From Hominifimenecus microfluidus (GTDB taxonomy: Bacteria > Bacillota > Clostridia > Lachnospirales > Lachnospiraceae), in NCBI GenBank assembly GCA_020687485.1, contig JAJEQR010000017.1, positions 1-64,000 on the forward strand: a DNA stretch of 64,000 nucleotides, in the 5' to 3' direction. How positions within the stretch are numbered: the stretch's first letter is position 1; every line of letters begins with the position of its first letter. Position numbers and translations under genes: made by a program. The notes below the pieces were generated by a model. The model was not told the DNA's origin, made no database searches, and worked only from the letters and a program-made list of their open reading frames with translations. Shown here in pieces: positions 43,242-52,710 of this stretch.

Positions 43242-45316
43242 TTTTTACCTCCAAACTCCAGCTTAAATGCTGCTGCACCGTCCTCGCCGGCCTCTACACG
43301 AACGGTTGTGTCATAGTAACGTCCAGACTTCCTGGAATAGCAATGGGTAAGCCGTGCTTTTCCCTGATTTACCAGTTGCTTTGCCAGTTCCTCTGTCATC
43401 TGTTTTCCCAGTGTCTGAAAGAACCTGTTTTCCTTCCAGAGTGCAAATTTACAGTTCTTATCCCTGCAAAACCAACCCTTTGCCGTTTCACAGACATCGC
43501 TGCCGCAGGCGGGACAGGAGCCAATGACCTTGCGCTCCGGCTGTATCAGAACATCAGCCCCTTTTACAGCCTCGTAGGTTTTAACAAGTCCGCTGACCAT
43601 GCTGCTGATTTCACCCATAAAGGCATCGCTGTCATACTCGCCGTGTTCCATTTTCAGCAGTTTGTCCTCCCAGTCTGCCGTCATGGATGGGGACTGAATC
43701 TGTTCCGGCACCACCGTCACCAGCGCATTTCCCTTATCCGTAGAGCAAAGGAATTTCGTTTTCCTATCACCCCTGCGCTCGATAAAGCCTTTCTGCACCA
43801 GTTTTTCGATGATGGCAGCGCGTGTGGCTGGTGTACCGATGCCTTTTCGCTCTACACCAGCCGGGAATTCGTCCGAGCTGGCACTCTCCATCGCTGAAAG
43901 CAGAAGATCTTCGGTAAACCTCTTGGGTGGGCTGGTCTTGCCTTCTTTCAGATTGACACCGGCAAGTTCCAGTGTCATGCCTTCCGAAAGCTCCGGAAGA
44001 TCACCCGCCTCCGCATTCTTCTCAGCATCTTCAACCGGCTTTCCTGCATATTGCCTCCAGCCCATATCCGTGACTGTTTTGCCTTTTGTACGGAACTTCT
44101 GACCGGCGCATTCTGTTTCCACTATGGTTTCTGCATAGCGATAAGGTGTTCCGACTGCACAAATCAGCCGCACCGCCAGCATGGTAAGAATCGCCTGTTC
44201 TCCACTGGGAAGAGAGGAAATGTCATAACCCGCCGCTGTTTTTGTAGGGATAATAGCATGGTGATCGGTAACTTTCTTAGAATTGATGACCTGCGCTGCA
44301 TTCACCGGTGCTGGCTCATCCGGTTGAATCTGAAAGTTCTGCTGGATCACAGAAACAAGTTCCGGCACCAGCGGTGCCATATCATCCGTCAGATACCGGC
44401 TGTCGGTACGGGGATAGGTCACGAGTTTCTTCTCGTACAGAGCCTGCGTGTAATCCAAGGTCTGCTGGGCAGTGAATCCCAGCTGCCGGTTTGCTTCTCT
44501 CTGAAGCGAGGTCAGATCAAACAATGCCGGGGGCTTCTCTGATTTTTCTTTCTGCTCCACCTTAGTAATGATGGCACTACCTGCCTGACAGCACTCTGCC
44601 ACCAGTTTTTCTGCTTCTGCTTTTTCTTTCATCCGCTCACCACCTGCTTGAAAATCCCGGAATTTCAATTCTGCCGAGTAGAACGGCTCTGGCTTGAAAG
44701 CCCGGATTGCTGCATCCCGCATGACCACCATCGCAAGCGTTGGTGTCATCACGCGCCCCACATTCAGGGTCTGCCCATACAGACATGAAAAAAGCCGGGT
44801 GGCGTTGATTCCGACAATCCAGTCGGCACGCTCCCGGCATAAAGCCGCCTCATATAAGGCATCATATTCTGTTCCCGGCCGGAGCTTCTGAAAGCCTTCC
44901 CGGATCGCACTGTCCTCCATCGAGGAAATCCAAAGTCGTTCCACCGGCTTTTTGCAGCCGCACTGATGGTAAACCAGTCGGAAAATCAGTTCTCCCTCAC
45001 GCCCTGCATCGGTTGCACAGATCAGACTCTCCACATCTTTCCGCTGCATGAGCTTTTTCAGGATTCCGAACTGCTTTTTCGTGCTGGCAGATACCTGATA
45101 CCGCCAATGATCCGGCAAAATCGGAAGATCATCATACCTCCACTTGGCATACTTTTCATCATAGGCTTCCGGCTGGGAAAGTTCCACCAGATGCCCCACA
45201 CACCAGCTGACAAAGTAGCCATTGCCCTCCATATAACCGTCCCCGCGCTGATTTGCCCCGATCACCTTCGAGAGACTCATGGCAACCGAGGGCTTTTCCG
45301 CTAATACAAGCTTCAT
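43238..45316 (-). CDS. topB: Type IA DNA topoisomerase III of the conjugative element
   Basis: 692 aa from the ATG at 45316 (AAAGGAGCAGTATCGA). The TOPRIM domain begins MKLVLAEKPSVAMSLSKVIG with the acidic motif SLICATDAGREGELIFRLVY. The active-site Tyr is in KKLVTYPRTDSRYLTDD. A C-terminal zinc ribbon is present (GSCPACGSDVCETAKGWFCR). It relaxes negative supercoils and may decatenate element DNA during transfer. This gene is a backbone marker of CTn/Tn1549-like ICEs. Confidence 0.93.
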   Translation of the reverse strand: MKLVLAEKPSVAMSLSKVIGANQRGDGYMEGNGYFVSWCVGHLVELSQPEAYDEKYAKWRYDDLPILPDHWRYQVSASTKKQFGILKKLMQRKDVESLICATDAGREGELIFRLVYHQCGCKKPVERLWISSMEDSAIREGFQKLRPGTEYDALYEAALCRERADWIVGINATRLFSCLYGQTLNVGRVMTPTLAMVVMRDAAIRAFKPEPFYSAELKFRDFQAGGERMKEKAEAEKLVAECCQAGSAIITKVEQKEKSEKPPALFDLTSLQREANRQLGFTAQQTLDYTQALYEKKLVTYPRTDSRYLTDDMAPLVPELVSVIQQNFQIQPDEPAPVNAAQVINSKKVTDHHAIIPTKTAAGYDISSLPSGEQAILTMLAVRLICAVGTPYRYAETIVETECAGQKFRTKGKTVTDMGWRQYAGKPVEDAEKNAEAGDLPELSEGMTLELAGVNLKEGKTSPPKRFTEDLLLSAMESASSDEFPAGVERKGIGTPATRAAIIEKLVQKGFIERRGDRKTKFLCSTDKGNALVTVVPEQIQSPSMTADWEDKLLKMEHGEYDSDAFMGEISSMVSGLVKTYEAVKGADVLIQPERKVIGSCPACGSDVCETAKGWFCRDKNCKFALWKENRFFQTLGKQMTEELAKQLVNQGKARLTHCYSRKSGRYYDTTVRVEAGEDGAAAFKLEFGGKK

Positions 45317-45432
45317 TCGATACTGCTCCTTTCGCAAAAAATTAGCAGCCAGGCACCGAAGTACATGACTGCTATGTAAGGAACTGTATTCTATTTTAGG
45401 TCTACAAACTGGAAGTTGCAGGGCACAATATC

Positions 45433-46050
45433 TTATCGACCTGCCTTAGCCTGCTTATAAAGCAGAATGCCTTTGATAAGCAATAACAGGAACGTTACTG
45501 TTATCGCATACGGCTCTCTCGCCATAGCCAAAAACAAAACAGCAATGATACTGAGTCCTACAGAGATGAATGTAACCGCTTTTTTGCCCTTTTCAAACTT
45601 GAAATAGACCATCAGTATTTTCACGATTCCGGCAATCGTCAAGCTGATAAACAATGCCCAATAGATCCTGATTATGAAAGCATTTCCATCTACATATCCT
45701 AAGAGATTTACCGAATAGATATATCCATTGACCGGTTTGGGATACAGCGGAAGAAATATCAGCATCAGTGAAAACAAGTCAACAAACCCCAATAACAAAT
45801 CGCATACGCCATTGAGATTTGATTTGTTTTCTTTTTCTGCTATGAAAATCAATTGCTCTCCAGATAACAAATCATCAATTGATACAGAAAAATAGCTGGA
45901 TATTTCCTTTAATGAATCTATGCTTGGGTATCCTCTTCCGGACTCCCATTTTGAAATAGCGGTTCTGGAAACAAATAATGCCTCGGCTAATTCTTCCTGT
46001 GTCAAACCTCGACTCTTTCTTAATTCCTGAAGCTTTTCATGAAATTCCAA
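45433..46050 (-). CDS. XRE-type regulator fused to a membrane domain
   Basis: 205 aa from a TTG at 46050 (GGGAGGTGCAGGT in front). Residues 1-65 are a helix-turn-helix (LRKSRGLTQEELAEALFVSR, TAISKWESGRGYPSIDSLKE). The rest holds four hydrophobic helices (LLLGFVDLFSLMLIFLPLYP, IYWALFISLTIAGIVKILMV). Membrane-tethered XRE proteins of this type sense envelope conditions and control an adjacent gene, here the PAP2 gene 23 bp upstream in the same operon. The pair interrupts the usual topB-CD1107 order and is therefore cargo. Confidence 0.8.
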   Translation of the reverse strand: MEFHEKLQELRKSRGLTQEELAEALFVSRTAISKWESGRGYPSIDSLKEISSYFSVSIDDLLSGEQLIFIAEKENKSNLNGVCDLLLGFVDLFSLMLIFLPLYPKPVNGYIYSVNLLGYVDGNAFIIRIYWALFISLTIAGIVKILMVYFKFEKGKKAVTFISVGLSIIAVLFLAMAREPYAITVTFLLLLIKGILLYKQAKAGR

Positions 46051-46073
46051 AACCTGCACCTCCCATACCAATT

Positions 46074-46733
46074 CTATTTTTCTTTTAATGCCAGCATAAC
46101 TGCCGCTTTATAAAGCTTAAACAATCCGGCACTTAGCAGTACACCGCCTACGATATCCGTAAACCAATGTACTCCGGAAATCAATCTCCCAGTCACCATG
46201 AATACCGAAAAAGCGATTGCCGCAATCGTTATGATTCGTTTTACCCCAATGCCAGAAAGTCTACGCTGGATTTGCTCGATCAAGACAGGCATTACACTTA
46301 ATACCAACAAGGTAGTTGAGGACGGATAAGAAGCCTCCATAATTCCTTCGATTAAAATCGGTCTGTAATTGATTGGGATCATTTCAAAAATCGCATATGC
46401 CAAGAACACGATGACAAAATACACACCCAAAATCATGATATCTGCATCCACCCTGAAAAGGCTTCTTCTTTTGATCAACTGTACAAGTCCAATCCCTGCG
46501 AAAATAAGGCATATTACGACAGGCACCAGCCCCATCCAATCGGTAATCGTATAAATTGCCATGTTTACCCCTGTGAAATGGTGAAACCAGCAATTGAATG
46601 TTGCAAATCCAATACTTGTTCCGTTTTGACCAAGCGGCTGCACATCCACAGACTGAATCAAAGCTGTCCATACTGCAAACATTGCAAGGAATATGCTTCC
46701 AATCAGCAAATTCTTCTTTTCGCTCTTTTTCAT
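46074..46733 (-). CDS. PAP2-superfamily membrane phosphatase
   Basis: 219 aa from the ATG at 46733 (AAAGGATG in front). Six membrane helices. The PAP2 motifs are partly visible: NYRPILIEGIMEASYPSSTT (Arg-Pro and Ser-x-x-Thr, where PSGH is usual) and GRLISGVHWFTDIVGG (motif 3, His and Asp). It would remove phosphate from a lipid such as undecaprenyl pyrophosphate or phosphatidic acid. The motif-2 His appears replaced (PSST instead of PSGH), which could alter activity. Cotranscribed with the XRE-membrane regulator. Confidence 0.78.
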   Translation of the reverse strand: MKKSEKKNLLIGSIFLAMFAVWTALIQSVDVQPLGQNGTSIGFATFNCWFHHFTGVNMAIYTITDWMGLVPVVICLIFAGIGLVQLIKRRSLFRVDADIMILGVYFVIVFLAYAIFEMIPINYRPILIEGIMEASYPSSTTLLVLSVMPVLIEQIQRRLSGIGVKRIITIAAIAFSVFMVTGRLISGVHWFTDIVGGVLLSAGLFKLYKAAVMLALKEK

Positions 46734-46823
46734 AATTCTACATCCTTTCTGTTTTGGCTTGTCTTTCCGACAACTCCACCTTATCAAAAAGTGTAAAACT
46801 ATGAAAGAAACGCTCTTTCACAT

Positions 46824-46846
46824 GCATGATACGATTCGTATCATGC
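46824..46846. promoter_or_regulatory. 23-bp palindrome upstream of the PAP2 gene
   Basis: GCATGATACGA-T-TCGTATCATGC: 11-bp perfect arms around one base, 90 bp before the PAP2 start. The symmetry and lack of a T-run suggest an operator for a dimeric regulator, possibly the XRE protein of the same operon. The rest of 46734-47003 holds nothing I can name. Confidence 0.55.
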
Positions 46847-46952
46847 CCGCAAATGCTTGTTTTTTCGATGTTTTTAGATTTTCTTTCCCTCTAAATTTCG
46901 ATTTGTATCACTGTTCTCTCTCTATTTTATCAGATATCACCTACAGTTTCCA

Positions 46953-47025
46953 TAGCTTCATTGCTCAAAACACTCCATTCACAAACCATTTAGCTATGTA
47001 AAAGGGACGGCTTCTCAGCCGCCCC
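46953..47025 (-). ncRNA. Copy A of a repeated structured element, with terminator after CD1107 gene
   Basis: On the minus strand: GC hairpin GGGGCGGCTGAGAAGCCGTC (47025-47004 region), then CTTTTACATAGC, then about 35 nt and a closing GCTATGG. The first hairpin plus TTTT can end transcription of the CD1107-CD1108-VirB4 block. The TTACATAGC core and hairpin order match copies at 54130-54224 and 54520-54620. Confidence 0.5.
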
Positions 47026-47045
47026 TCAGGTCAACACAGTCTTAA

Positions 47046-48209
47046 TTAGACAGGTTCATCATCCGATTCCGCTTCGTAATCCTCGTTTACATCCACTTCT
47101 TCGTCCTCGTCACCGTCATCCTCCGGCAGCTGGAGCGCGTCTTCATCCTCATCGTGATAATCCGCATCAGGGTCCGGTTGATTTTTCTTGGATGCAGGCT
47201 TTACGCCCTTCATCTTGATATAGAGATAACCGCCGACACCGGCTGCACCAATCACAAACAGAAGCAGCATAATCATCGGAAGCGGAGACGCTTTCTTCTG
47301 CTCGCTCTCTGTTTTCTGCTCTTCCGGTGCAGGCTCCGTCTCCTGCGGCTTTTCGGTTTCCGCAGGTTCCGTGACTTCCGGCTCCTTCTCCTGATACTTG
47401 GCGGCTTCCTCTTCATCCATCAGTGCAAGCAGATCGGCCTCATCCACCATGTTCAGGAAATGCACATTCTGGTTGCCGTCTTTATCGCGGTCGATAATCA
47501 GATAGAAGGTGTTGCCCGCCTTTGTCACCAGCGTAATGAACTGCTGGCTGGATTTATCTTCTTCCTCACCGATATCATCCACCAGCGTCATATTTCCTTC
47601 CGGAGTCAAAGCTGTACTGGATTCCGTCTCATCCTCGGATGACATTCCGCCCTGCATCAGATCCAGAAACAGCTTCAGAGCATCTTCACTGAACATGCTG
47701 CTGTCATTTGCGGAATCCGTGACATTCAGGTACTTTCCATGTGCATATCCGGTTTTGCCGTTGAAATTCACCTTATACCAGTCACCGTATTTTTCGACAA
47801 TCTCCACCGTATCGCCTGAATGCAGATATCCGATAATCTCCTGATCCATGCCGGGACCGGAACGAAAATGCAGGCTGGTGATACCCGGCACCACTGTACC
47901 CATCTGCTTTCGAGACTTTTCGCTGCCGATGTTGTATTCCTTGCCGCCCACCGTAACGATCAGGTTCCCATCCGCATCCGTAGAAACCTCATAGCCATCC
48001 GGCAGCACCTGCATATCCGGGTCGATTTCGATGCTGTCGGTATTGTCCGTTTTCCCTGCATTTGCGCTTCCTGCTGCATCCGCTTCCTGCGCAGCGGTAC
48101 TGACAGATGTGTTCTTCTGCACATCATCGCCCGTATAGGCAAACGCAGTAGTCGCAAAGGTTCCTGCCACCATCACGCTGGCAAGCAGCATTGCCATCAT
48201 CTTTTTCAT
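47046..48209 (-). CDS. CD1107-family secreted/membrane mobile-element protein (DUF4366, SH3 domain)
   Basis: 387 aa. Signal peptide at 1-25 (MLLASVMVAGTFATTAFAYT), bacterial SH3 domain around residues 105-165 (TSLHFRSGPGMDQEIIGYLH, YGDWYKVNFNGKTGYAHGKY), an acidic Glu/Pro linker, one membrane helix near 305-325 (LPMIMLLLFVIGAAGVGGYL) and an acidic tail. It probably binds cell wall near the transfer channel. GGAGGATATGGA precedes ATG, overlapping the DUF4315 stop. Confidence 0.88.
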   Translation of the reverse strand: MKKMMAMLLASVMVAGTFATTAFAYTGDDVQKNTSVSTAAQEADAAGSANAGKTDNTDSIEIDPDMQVLPDGYEVSTDADGNLIVTVGGKEYNIGSEKSRKQMGTVVPGITSLHFRSGPGMDQEIIGYLHSGDTVEIVEKYGDWYKVNFNGKTGYAHGKYLNVTDSANDSSMFSEDALKLFLDLMQGGMSSEDETESSTALTPEGNMTLVDDIGEEEDKSSQQFITLVTKAGNTFYLIIDRDKDGNQNVHFLNMVDEADLLALMDEEEAAKYQEKEPEVTEPAETEKPQETEPAPEEQKTESEQKKASPLPMIMLLLFVIGAAGVGGYLYIKMKGVKPASKKNQPDPDADYHDEDEDALQLPEDDGDEDEEVDVNEDYEAESDDEPV

Positions 48210-48457
48210 TCCATATCCTCCGTTTCTTTCTCGTCCAGTTTCATGTTTTCCGGGTTGGGAACCGCAGCCTGCGCCATCTGAATGATGACTGCCAGCTGTT
48301 CCGGGGTCAGGCTCTGGGCATGTACCATTTCACAGATTTCGCTGTTTTCCTGTTCGTGGTACTTTCTGTCCCATTCCTTTCTGCGCTCCTCCCACTCATC
48401 GCGTTTTCTGCGGGCTTTCTCCCGCTCCGCAGCAATCTTTTCCAGTTTCAAGCTCAT
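48206..48457 (-). CDS. DUF4315-family small coiled-coil protein
   Basis: 83 aa, strongly charged helix in the first half (EKIAAEREKARRKRDEWEER), then MVHAQSLTPEQLAVIIQMAQ. AAAGGAAACGAT precedes ATG. It always sits between the CD1108 and CD1107 genes in CTn elements. Role unknown. Confidence 0.8.
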   Translation of the reverse strand: MSLKLEKIAAEREKARRKRDEWEERRKEWDRKYHEQENSEICEMVHAQSLTPEQLAVIIQMAQAAVPNPENMKLDEKETEDME

Positions 48458-48492
48458 ATCGTTTCCTTTCCGGACGAATAAACGCCCTGTTT

Positions 48493-50262
48493 TTATCGAA
48501 TTCTTCCCATACAGTAGTAATGCTGCCGCCAGTAGTTCGTCTCAATGGAAGCATAGGAAATTGGGTTGCCGCAGTGAATCATCATCCCGTTGCCGACATA
48601 AATGCCCACATGGGATGCGCCACTGGTGTTGTAGGTTTTCTGGAAGAAGATCAGGTCTCCGGGCTTTGCCTCACTCTTCGGGATAATGTCGCATTTTCCC
48701 ATCAGACCGTTGGCCGTCTGCCTGCCTACATTCCAGCCATTGCCGCAGTGGTTGATGACCCAGCTTACAAAACCGGAGCAGTCAAAACTGGTACTCGGCG
48801 AGCTGCCGCCCCAAACATAGGGATAACCGAGATATTTCTCAGCTTCGGTAATCATCTTCCGGAATTTTTCATCCGTCAGAGCTTCGCCCGGAATGTCGTA
48901 ATCCTGATATTCTCCGCTGGAACCCGCGCCATCCGGCGTTGCAAAGGCTATGCCTGCAAACAGGTCATCCCGATTGCCCCGGCACTCCAATGTGACTTCG
49001 TAGCGTTCCAGCTGGTCATCTGTAAGACCGGAATTTCTGGCAACATAGTCAACGCCACGATTGAGCAGCGCTACATTGAGGATTTTATACTCATACTGTA
49101 CCGTCACCTGATAGGTGTAGGTGTGTCCGGTTCCGGTGATCGGATTGTAACTATAACCCACACGAGTTTCTTTCCTTGTCCGGATTTCCACCTTTTCCAC
49201 CAGCTTCAACTCATACTGCGCTTCAAAAATACTCTGGAGCCGCGCCTGCACCTGGCTTCTCGTGTAGTTTTCAAATTCTACAGTCAGCAGAGAAGCCAAC
49301 TCATAGGGATTGTGTCCGATCTCTGCCAAATTGTAGCGATACTCGTCATAGCCCGGATGGTCGGTTTCAATGCGGTCGATTTGTTTGCGAAGTTTATCTT
49401 CCAGCTTGGTATAATCCGTCTCCACGCCTTTCAAATCTTCATCTTCCGCTGTGTAGGAAGTCCCCAGCACCACATTGCCGCCGCCATTGATCAAGACAGA
49501 GCAGGACGATACCGACCCGGCAATCACCAAAACAAGCAGTCCCACGGCCGCGATACCGATGATGATATGCGAGTGGCTCTGCACAAACTGAAACGCCTTT
49601 TCCGTCATGCTGGCAGTACCCTGCGCAGCTTTGGCTGTGCCAGCTGCTGTGTTCTCCGCAGCGGCCGCACCTGCCTTCGCAGCGGCATACTCTTTTTTGA
49701 TGGCCTGCTTCTGCCGCCATCTGGAAAAGAAATTCGAGCCAGCCTGCGGATCAGACTTCATGCGTTCCGCAAAGATGGAATCCACGGCATCTTTATCTGC
49801 CTTTTTCTCCAGCCGCTCCTGCTTTTTGTATTGCCGCAGCTTTCGACCATATTGGAACCGGGAACCAGCACGGGCTGCACCTTCCGCTGAGCCTTCGATA
49901 AAATGCGCTGCCTCCACACCAGAATTATTATCCTGGTCGGCATTGCGCACCCCCTGATGTGCTTTGGCTGAAAGTGTATCTGCCGCAAGATTCCCCGGCT
50001 TCTTTGGCTTTCCGCCTTTTTTCCCGGAAGCTGCTGCATTCTTTTTCGCTTTTACTTCCTGCTCTGATTTCAGCTTCTTACTGCGCATCTTAGCAAGATC
50101 GGCCTCGTGACGAATCTGCCTTCGGTGTTCAGCTTTTTTCTTGCTGCTTTCTCCCGTACTGCTATCGGCGGCTTTGTTCCTGGAATCGCGAAGGGTGTTC
50201 TCCGCACCCTCGCGCTCCTGCCGCAGCTTGTCTCCGAGATTCGGATTTTTCTTGCCAGCCAT
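48493..50262 (-). CDS. CD1108-family NlpC/P60 peptidoglycan hydrolase (VirB1/VirB8-like)
   Basis: 589 aa. Long basic N-terminal cytoplasmic part, a single membrane helix near 235-260 (HIIIGIAAVGLLVLVIAGSV), and a C-terminal NlpC/P60 domain with catalytic Cys in SFDCSGFVSWVINHCG and His in SHVGIYVGNGMMIHCGN. It opens the wall locally for the type IV secretion channel. GGGGGTGTAAGCG precedes ATG, 3 bp after virB4. Confidence 0.9.
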   Translation of the reverse strand: MAGKKNPNLGDKLRQEREGAENTLRDSRNKAADSSTGESSKKKAEHRRQIRHEADLAKMRSKKLKSEQEVKAKKNAAASGKKGGKPKKPGNLAADTLSAKAHQGVRNADQDNNSGVEAAHFIEGSAEGAARAGSRFQYGRKLRQYKKQERLEKKADKDAVDSIFAERMKSDPQAGSNFFSRWRQKQAIKKEYAAAKAGAAAAENTAAGTAKAAQGTASMTEKAFQFVQSHSHIIIGIAAVGLLVLVIAGSVSSCSVLINGGGNVVLGTSYTAEDEDLKGVETDYTKLEDKLRKQIDRIETDHPGYDEYRYNLAEIGHNPYELASLLTVEFENYTRSQVQARLQSIFEAQYELKLVEKVEIRTRKETRVGYSYNPITGTGHTYTYQVTVQYEYKILNVALLNRGVDYVARNSGLTDDQLERYEVTLECRGNRDDLFAGIAFATPDGAGSSGEYQDYDIPGEALTDEKFRKMITEAEKYLGYPYVWGGSSPSTSFDCSGFVSWVINHCGNGWNVGRQTANGLMGKCDIIPKSEAKPGDLIFFQKTYNTSGASHVGIYVGNGMMIHCGNPISYASIETNYWRQHYYCMGRIR

Positions 50263-50265
50263 CGC

Positions 50266-52710
50266 TTACACCCCCTTTACTTCCTGCACTTCGGTTAATT
50301 TGGTCGTCATAATCCGGTACAGTTCCAGATCGGTCGGGAAACGATCAACGAACGGCAAAATCACATTTCCGTAGAACAACAGTCCTTCGCCTTCACCGGA
50401 GTGAGTCACATAGGACAGCTGGTGCGGGCTGATGTTCAGCTGATCCGCCAGAATTTGACGGTCACCGGCTGCCTGATTCAGCATATAAATGAAGTCGCTG
50501 TTCTCAAAAATGTTTGTCACTTCGCGGGAAGAAAGCAGATCTTTTACGTTCTGGGTGATGCCGGTGGGAATACCACCCCATTTACGGAATCGCTTCCAGA
50601 TTTCCACGCTGTAAGCCGCTGTCTGCTCTTCTTTCAAAAGCAGATGGAACTCGTCCATATAGTAGCGGGTGGCTTTACCGGCGTTACGGTTGGCGGTTAC
50701 ACGCCCCCAGACCTGATCCTGCACCACCAGCATACCGATCTTTTTCAGCTGCTTGCCCAGCTCCTTGATGTCATAGCAGACCAGCCGGTTATTTATATCT
50801 ACGTTGGTGCGGTGGTTAAACAGGTTCAGGGAACCGGTCACATAGATTTCCAGTGCCGTTGCCACATGGTGTGCCTCCTTTTCATCCTGCCGGAGCAGTG
50901 CCTCATACAAGTCTTGCAACACCGGCATATTCTCCGGCACCGGGTGTTCAAAATAAGTCTGGTAAATCTGATGAACGCAGCGGTCGATGACTGTCTTTTC
51001 TACCGGCTGCAAGCCTTCTTTGCCGCCCACGATCAGCTCACACAGGGACAGGATGAAATCTGCTTTCAGGGCAATCGGATTATCTTCTTCTGAATAATTC
51101 GCGTTGATGTCCATCGGGTTGATATACTGCGTGCTGGAAGGGCTGATTTTAATGACCTGCCCCTCAAATTTCTGCACCAGTGCCGTGTACTCGGCTTCCG
51201 GATCGCACACGATTACATCGTCATCCGTCACCAGGAACGCATTGGCGATTTCTCTCTTGGCAGAGAAGGATTTACCGGAACCGGGGGTACCCAGAATCAG
51301 CCCGTTGGGGTTTTTGAGCTTTTTCCGGTCAACCATAATCAGGTTGTTGGACAGCGCATTCAACCCATAGTACAGAGCCTCTTTCCCAGTCTGAAACAGC
51401 TCCTGAGTGGTAAACGGCACGAAAATTGCCGTGCTGCTGGTCGTCATGCTGCGCTGAATCTCAATCAGATTCTGTGCCAGCGGCAGGCAGCTCATCAGCC
51501 CCTGCTCCTGCTGAAAGTCCAGACGGCGCAGGTTGCAGTTGTACTTCTGTGCGATGCTGGAAGCCTGAAACACATTGGTTTCCAGCTCCTGCTCCGTCTC
51601 GCCGGTGTTCATCACCAGAAAAGTCAGCAGGAACATGCGTTCATTCTGGCTCTGCAATTCCTTCAGCAGTGCCTTTGCGTCCTTGCCGTAAGTTGCCAAA
51701 TCTGACGGAATGATGTCCATATCGTATCCGGAACGGACAGCCTTCTTCTGTTCCTCAATCTTGGAACGATCCAGCTCCGTAATGGTGTGCTTGATGGATT
51801 TGATTGCTTTATTCTGGTCTACCGACTGAATGTGCATGGTCACAATCTGGCTGGATTCCATATCCAGAAAGTCCTTCAGCAGCTGATCCGACAAATCGGA
51901 AGCAGTAATCTGGAGATAGGACATGGAACCATACATCCCACCCATCTGAAAAATACGGTTTTTCGGGAAGGCAAAACCGGTCGGTGCAATAAAATCCTTT
52001 ACCGACAGCCCACTCTCCGGCAGCCATTTCCAATCGAAATTGAACCGATCATGGTCACCCATGTGGAACATATCGTGCATCAGATGAAGCCGTTCCTTAC
52101 CATTCAGCAGTTTTGCCCGGACACCCAAGCGTTTGAAGTTGTTCATCAGGTCGATCTCGATGTGAATGAGCCTCGGCTTTGCCTGTTTCATGGATTCCGC
52201 CTCAATGCCAAACGTCAGATACTTCGTCTTGGTTAGGCCGTTGTTGCCCTGGGCAAGCTGGCGGCGCAGCATGGTGCTGTACTCCGTGCGCACCGGATTG
52301 AAATGATCCTTCTGGTACGGGATGCGCACCATCTTCTCAAAATTCGAGGCATCCGTAGCCATATTCATAAAAGAAAGCTCAAAGCGGATGCTGGAATCAA
52401 AGAAATTCAGGAAGCTGCACCATTCTTCAAAGATAGCTGTCTGATCTTCCTGTTGTGCCAGCTGATAATTGATATCCTGAAACTGAATGGTTTTGGTGTA
52501 GTAGTTGTCCGTCACACGGCAAATACCGTCCGGGAACATCCGCTGAAAGGGAATGCTCTCCTGTGCCGAGTGCGGAACCGTGCGGTCACCCCTTGCACGG
52601 TTGATCACCGTCTGCACCTGCTTCTGCTCTGCGGCTGACAGATGAGACGGCATTCGGATGTCATCCTGCTTTTTATTCTTCGCTGTCAGCTTTTCGAGAA
52701 TTTTGAACAA
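50266..52710 (-). CDS. VirB4-like conjugal transfer ATPase (CD1110 family)
   Basis: 814 aa from a TTG at 52710 (GGAGGTAAATCGCA). Walker A is LILGTPGSGKSFSAKREI (about residues 470-487), and Walker B with a following acid is TRYYMDEFHLLLKEE. The C-terminus contains GITQNVKDLLSSREVTNIFE. It powers assembly and substrate transfer through the conjugation channel at the inner membrane. It overlaps the prgI gene by 38 bp. Confidence 0.93.
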   Translation of the reverse strand: MFKILEKLTAKNKKQDDIRMPSHLSAAEQKQVQTVINRARGDRTVPHSAQESIPFQRMFPDGICRVTDNYYTKTIQFQDINYQLAQQEDQTAIFEEWCSFLNFFDSSIRFELSFMNMATDASNFEKMVRIPYQKDHFNPVRTEYSTMLRRQLAQGNNGLTKTKYLTFGIEAESMKQAKPRLIHIEIDLMNNFKRLGVRAKLLNGKERLHLMHDMFHMGDHDRFNFDWKWLPESGLSVKDFIAPTGFAFPKNRIFQMGGMYGSMSYLQITASDLSDQLLKDFLDMESSQIVTMHIQSVDQNKAIKSIKHTITELDRSKIEEQKKAVRSGYDMDIIPSDLATYGKDAKALLKELQSQNERMFLLTFLVMNTGETEQELETNVFQASSIAQKYNCNLRRLDFQQEQGLMSCLPLAQNLIEIQRSMTTSSTAIFVPFTTQELFQTGKEALYYGLNALSNNLIMVDRKKLKNPNGLILGTPGSGKSFSAKREIANAFLVTDDDVIVCDPEAEYTALVQKFEGQVIKISPSSTQYINPMDINANYSEEDNPIALKADFILSLCELIVGGKEGLQPVEKTVIDRCVHQIYQTYFEHPVPENMPVLQDLYEALLRQDEKEAHHVATALEIYVTGSLNLFNHRTNVDINNRLVCYDIKELGKQLKKIGMLVVQDQVWGRVTANRNAGKATRYYMDEFHLLLKEEQTAAYSVEIWKRFRKWGGIPTGITQNVKDLLSSREVTNIFENSDFIYMLNQAAGDRQILADQLNISPHQLSYVTHSGEGEGLLFYGNVILPFVDRFPTDLELYRIMTTKLTEVQEVKGV

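Noticed and set aside
48520..49890. 456-codon plus-strand frame
   Set aside because: Opposite the NlpC/P60 gene; shadow caused by codon bias.
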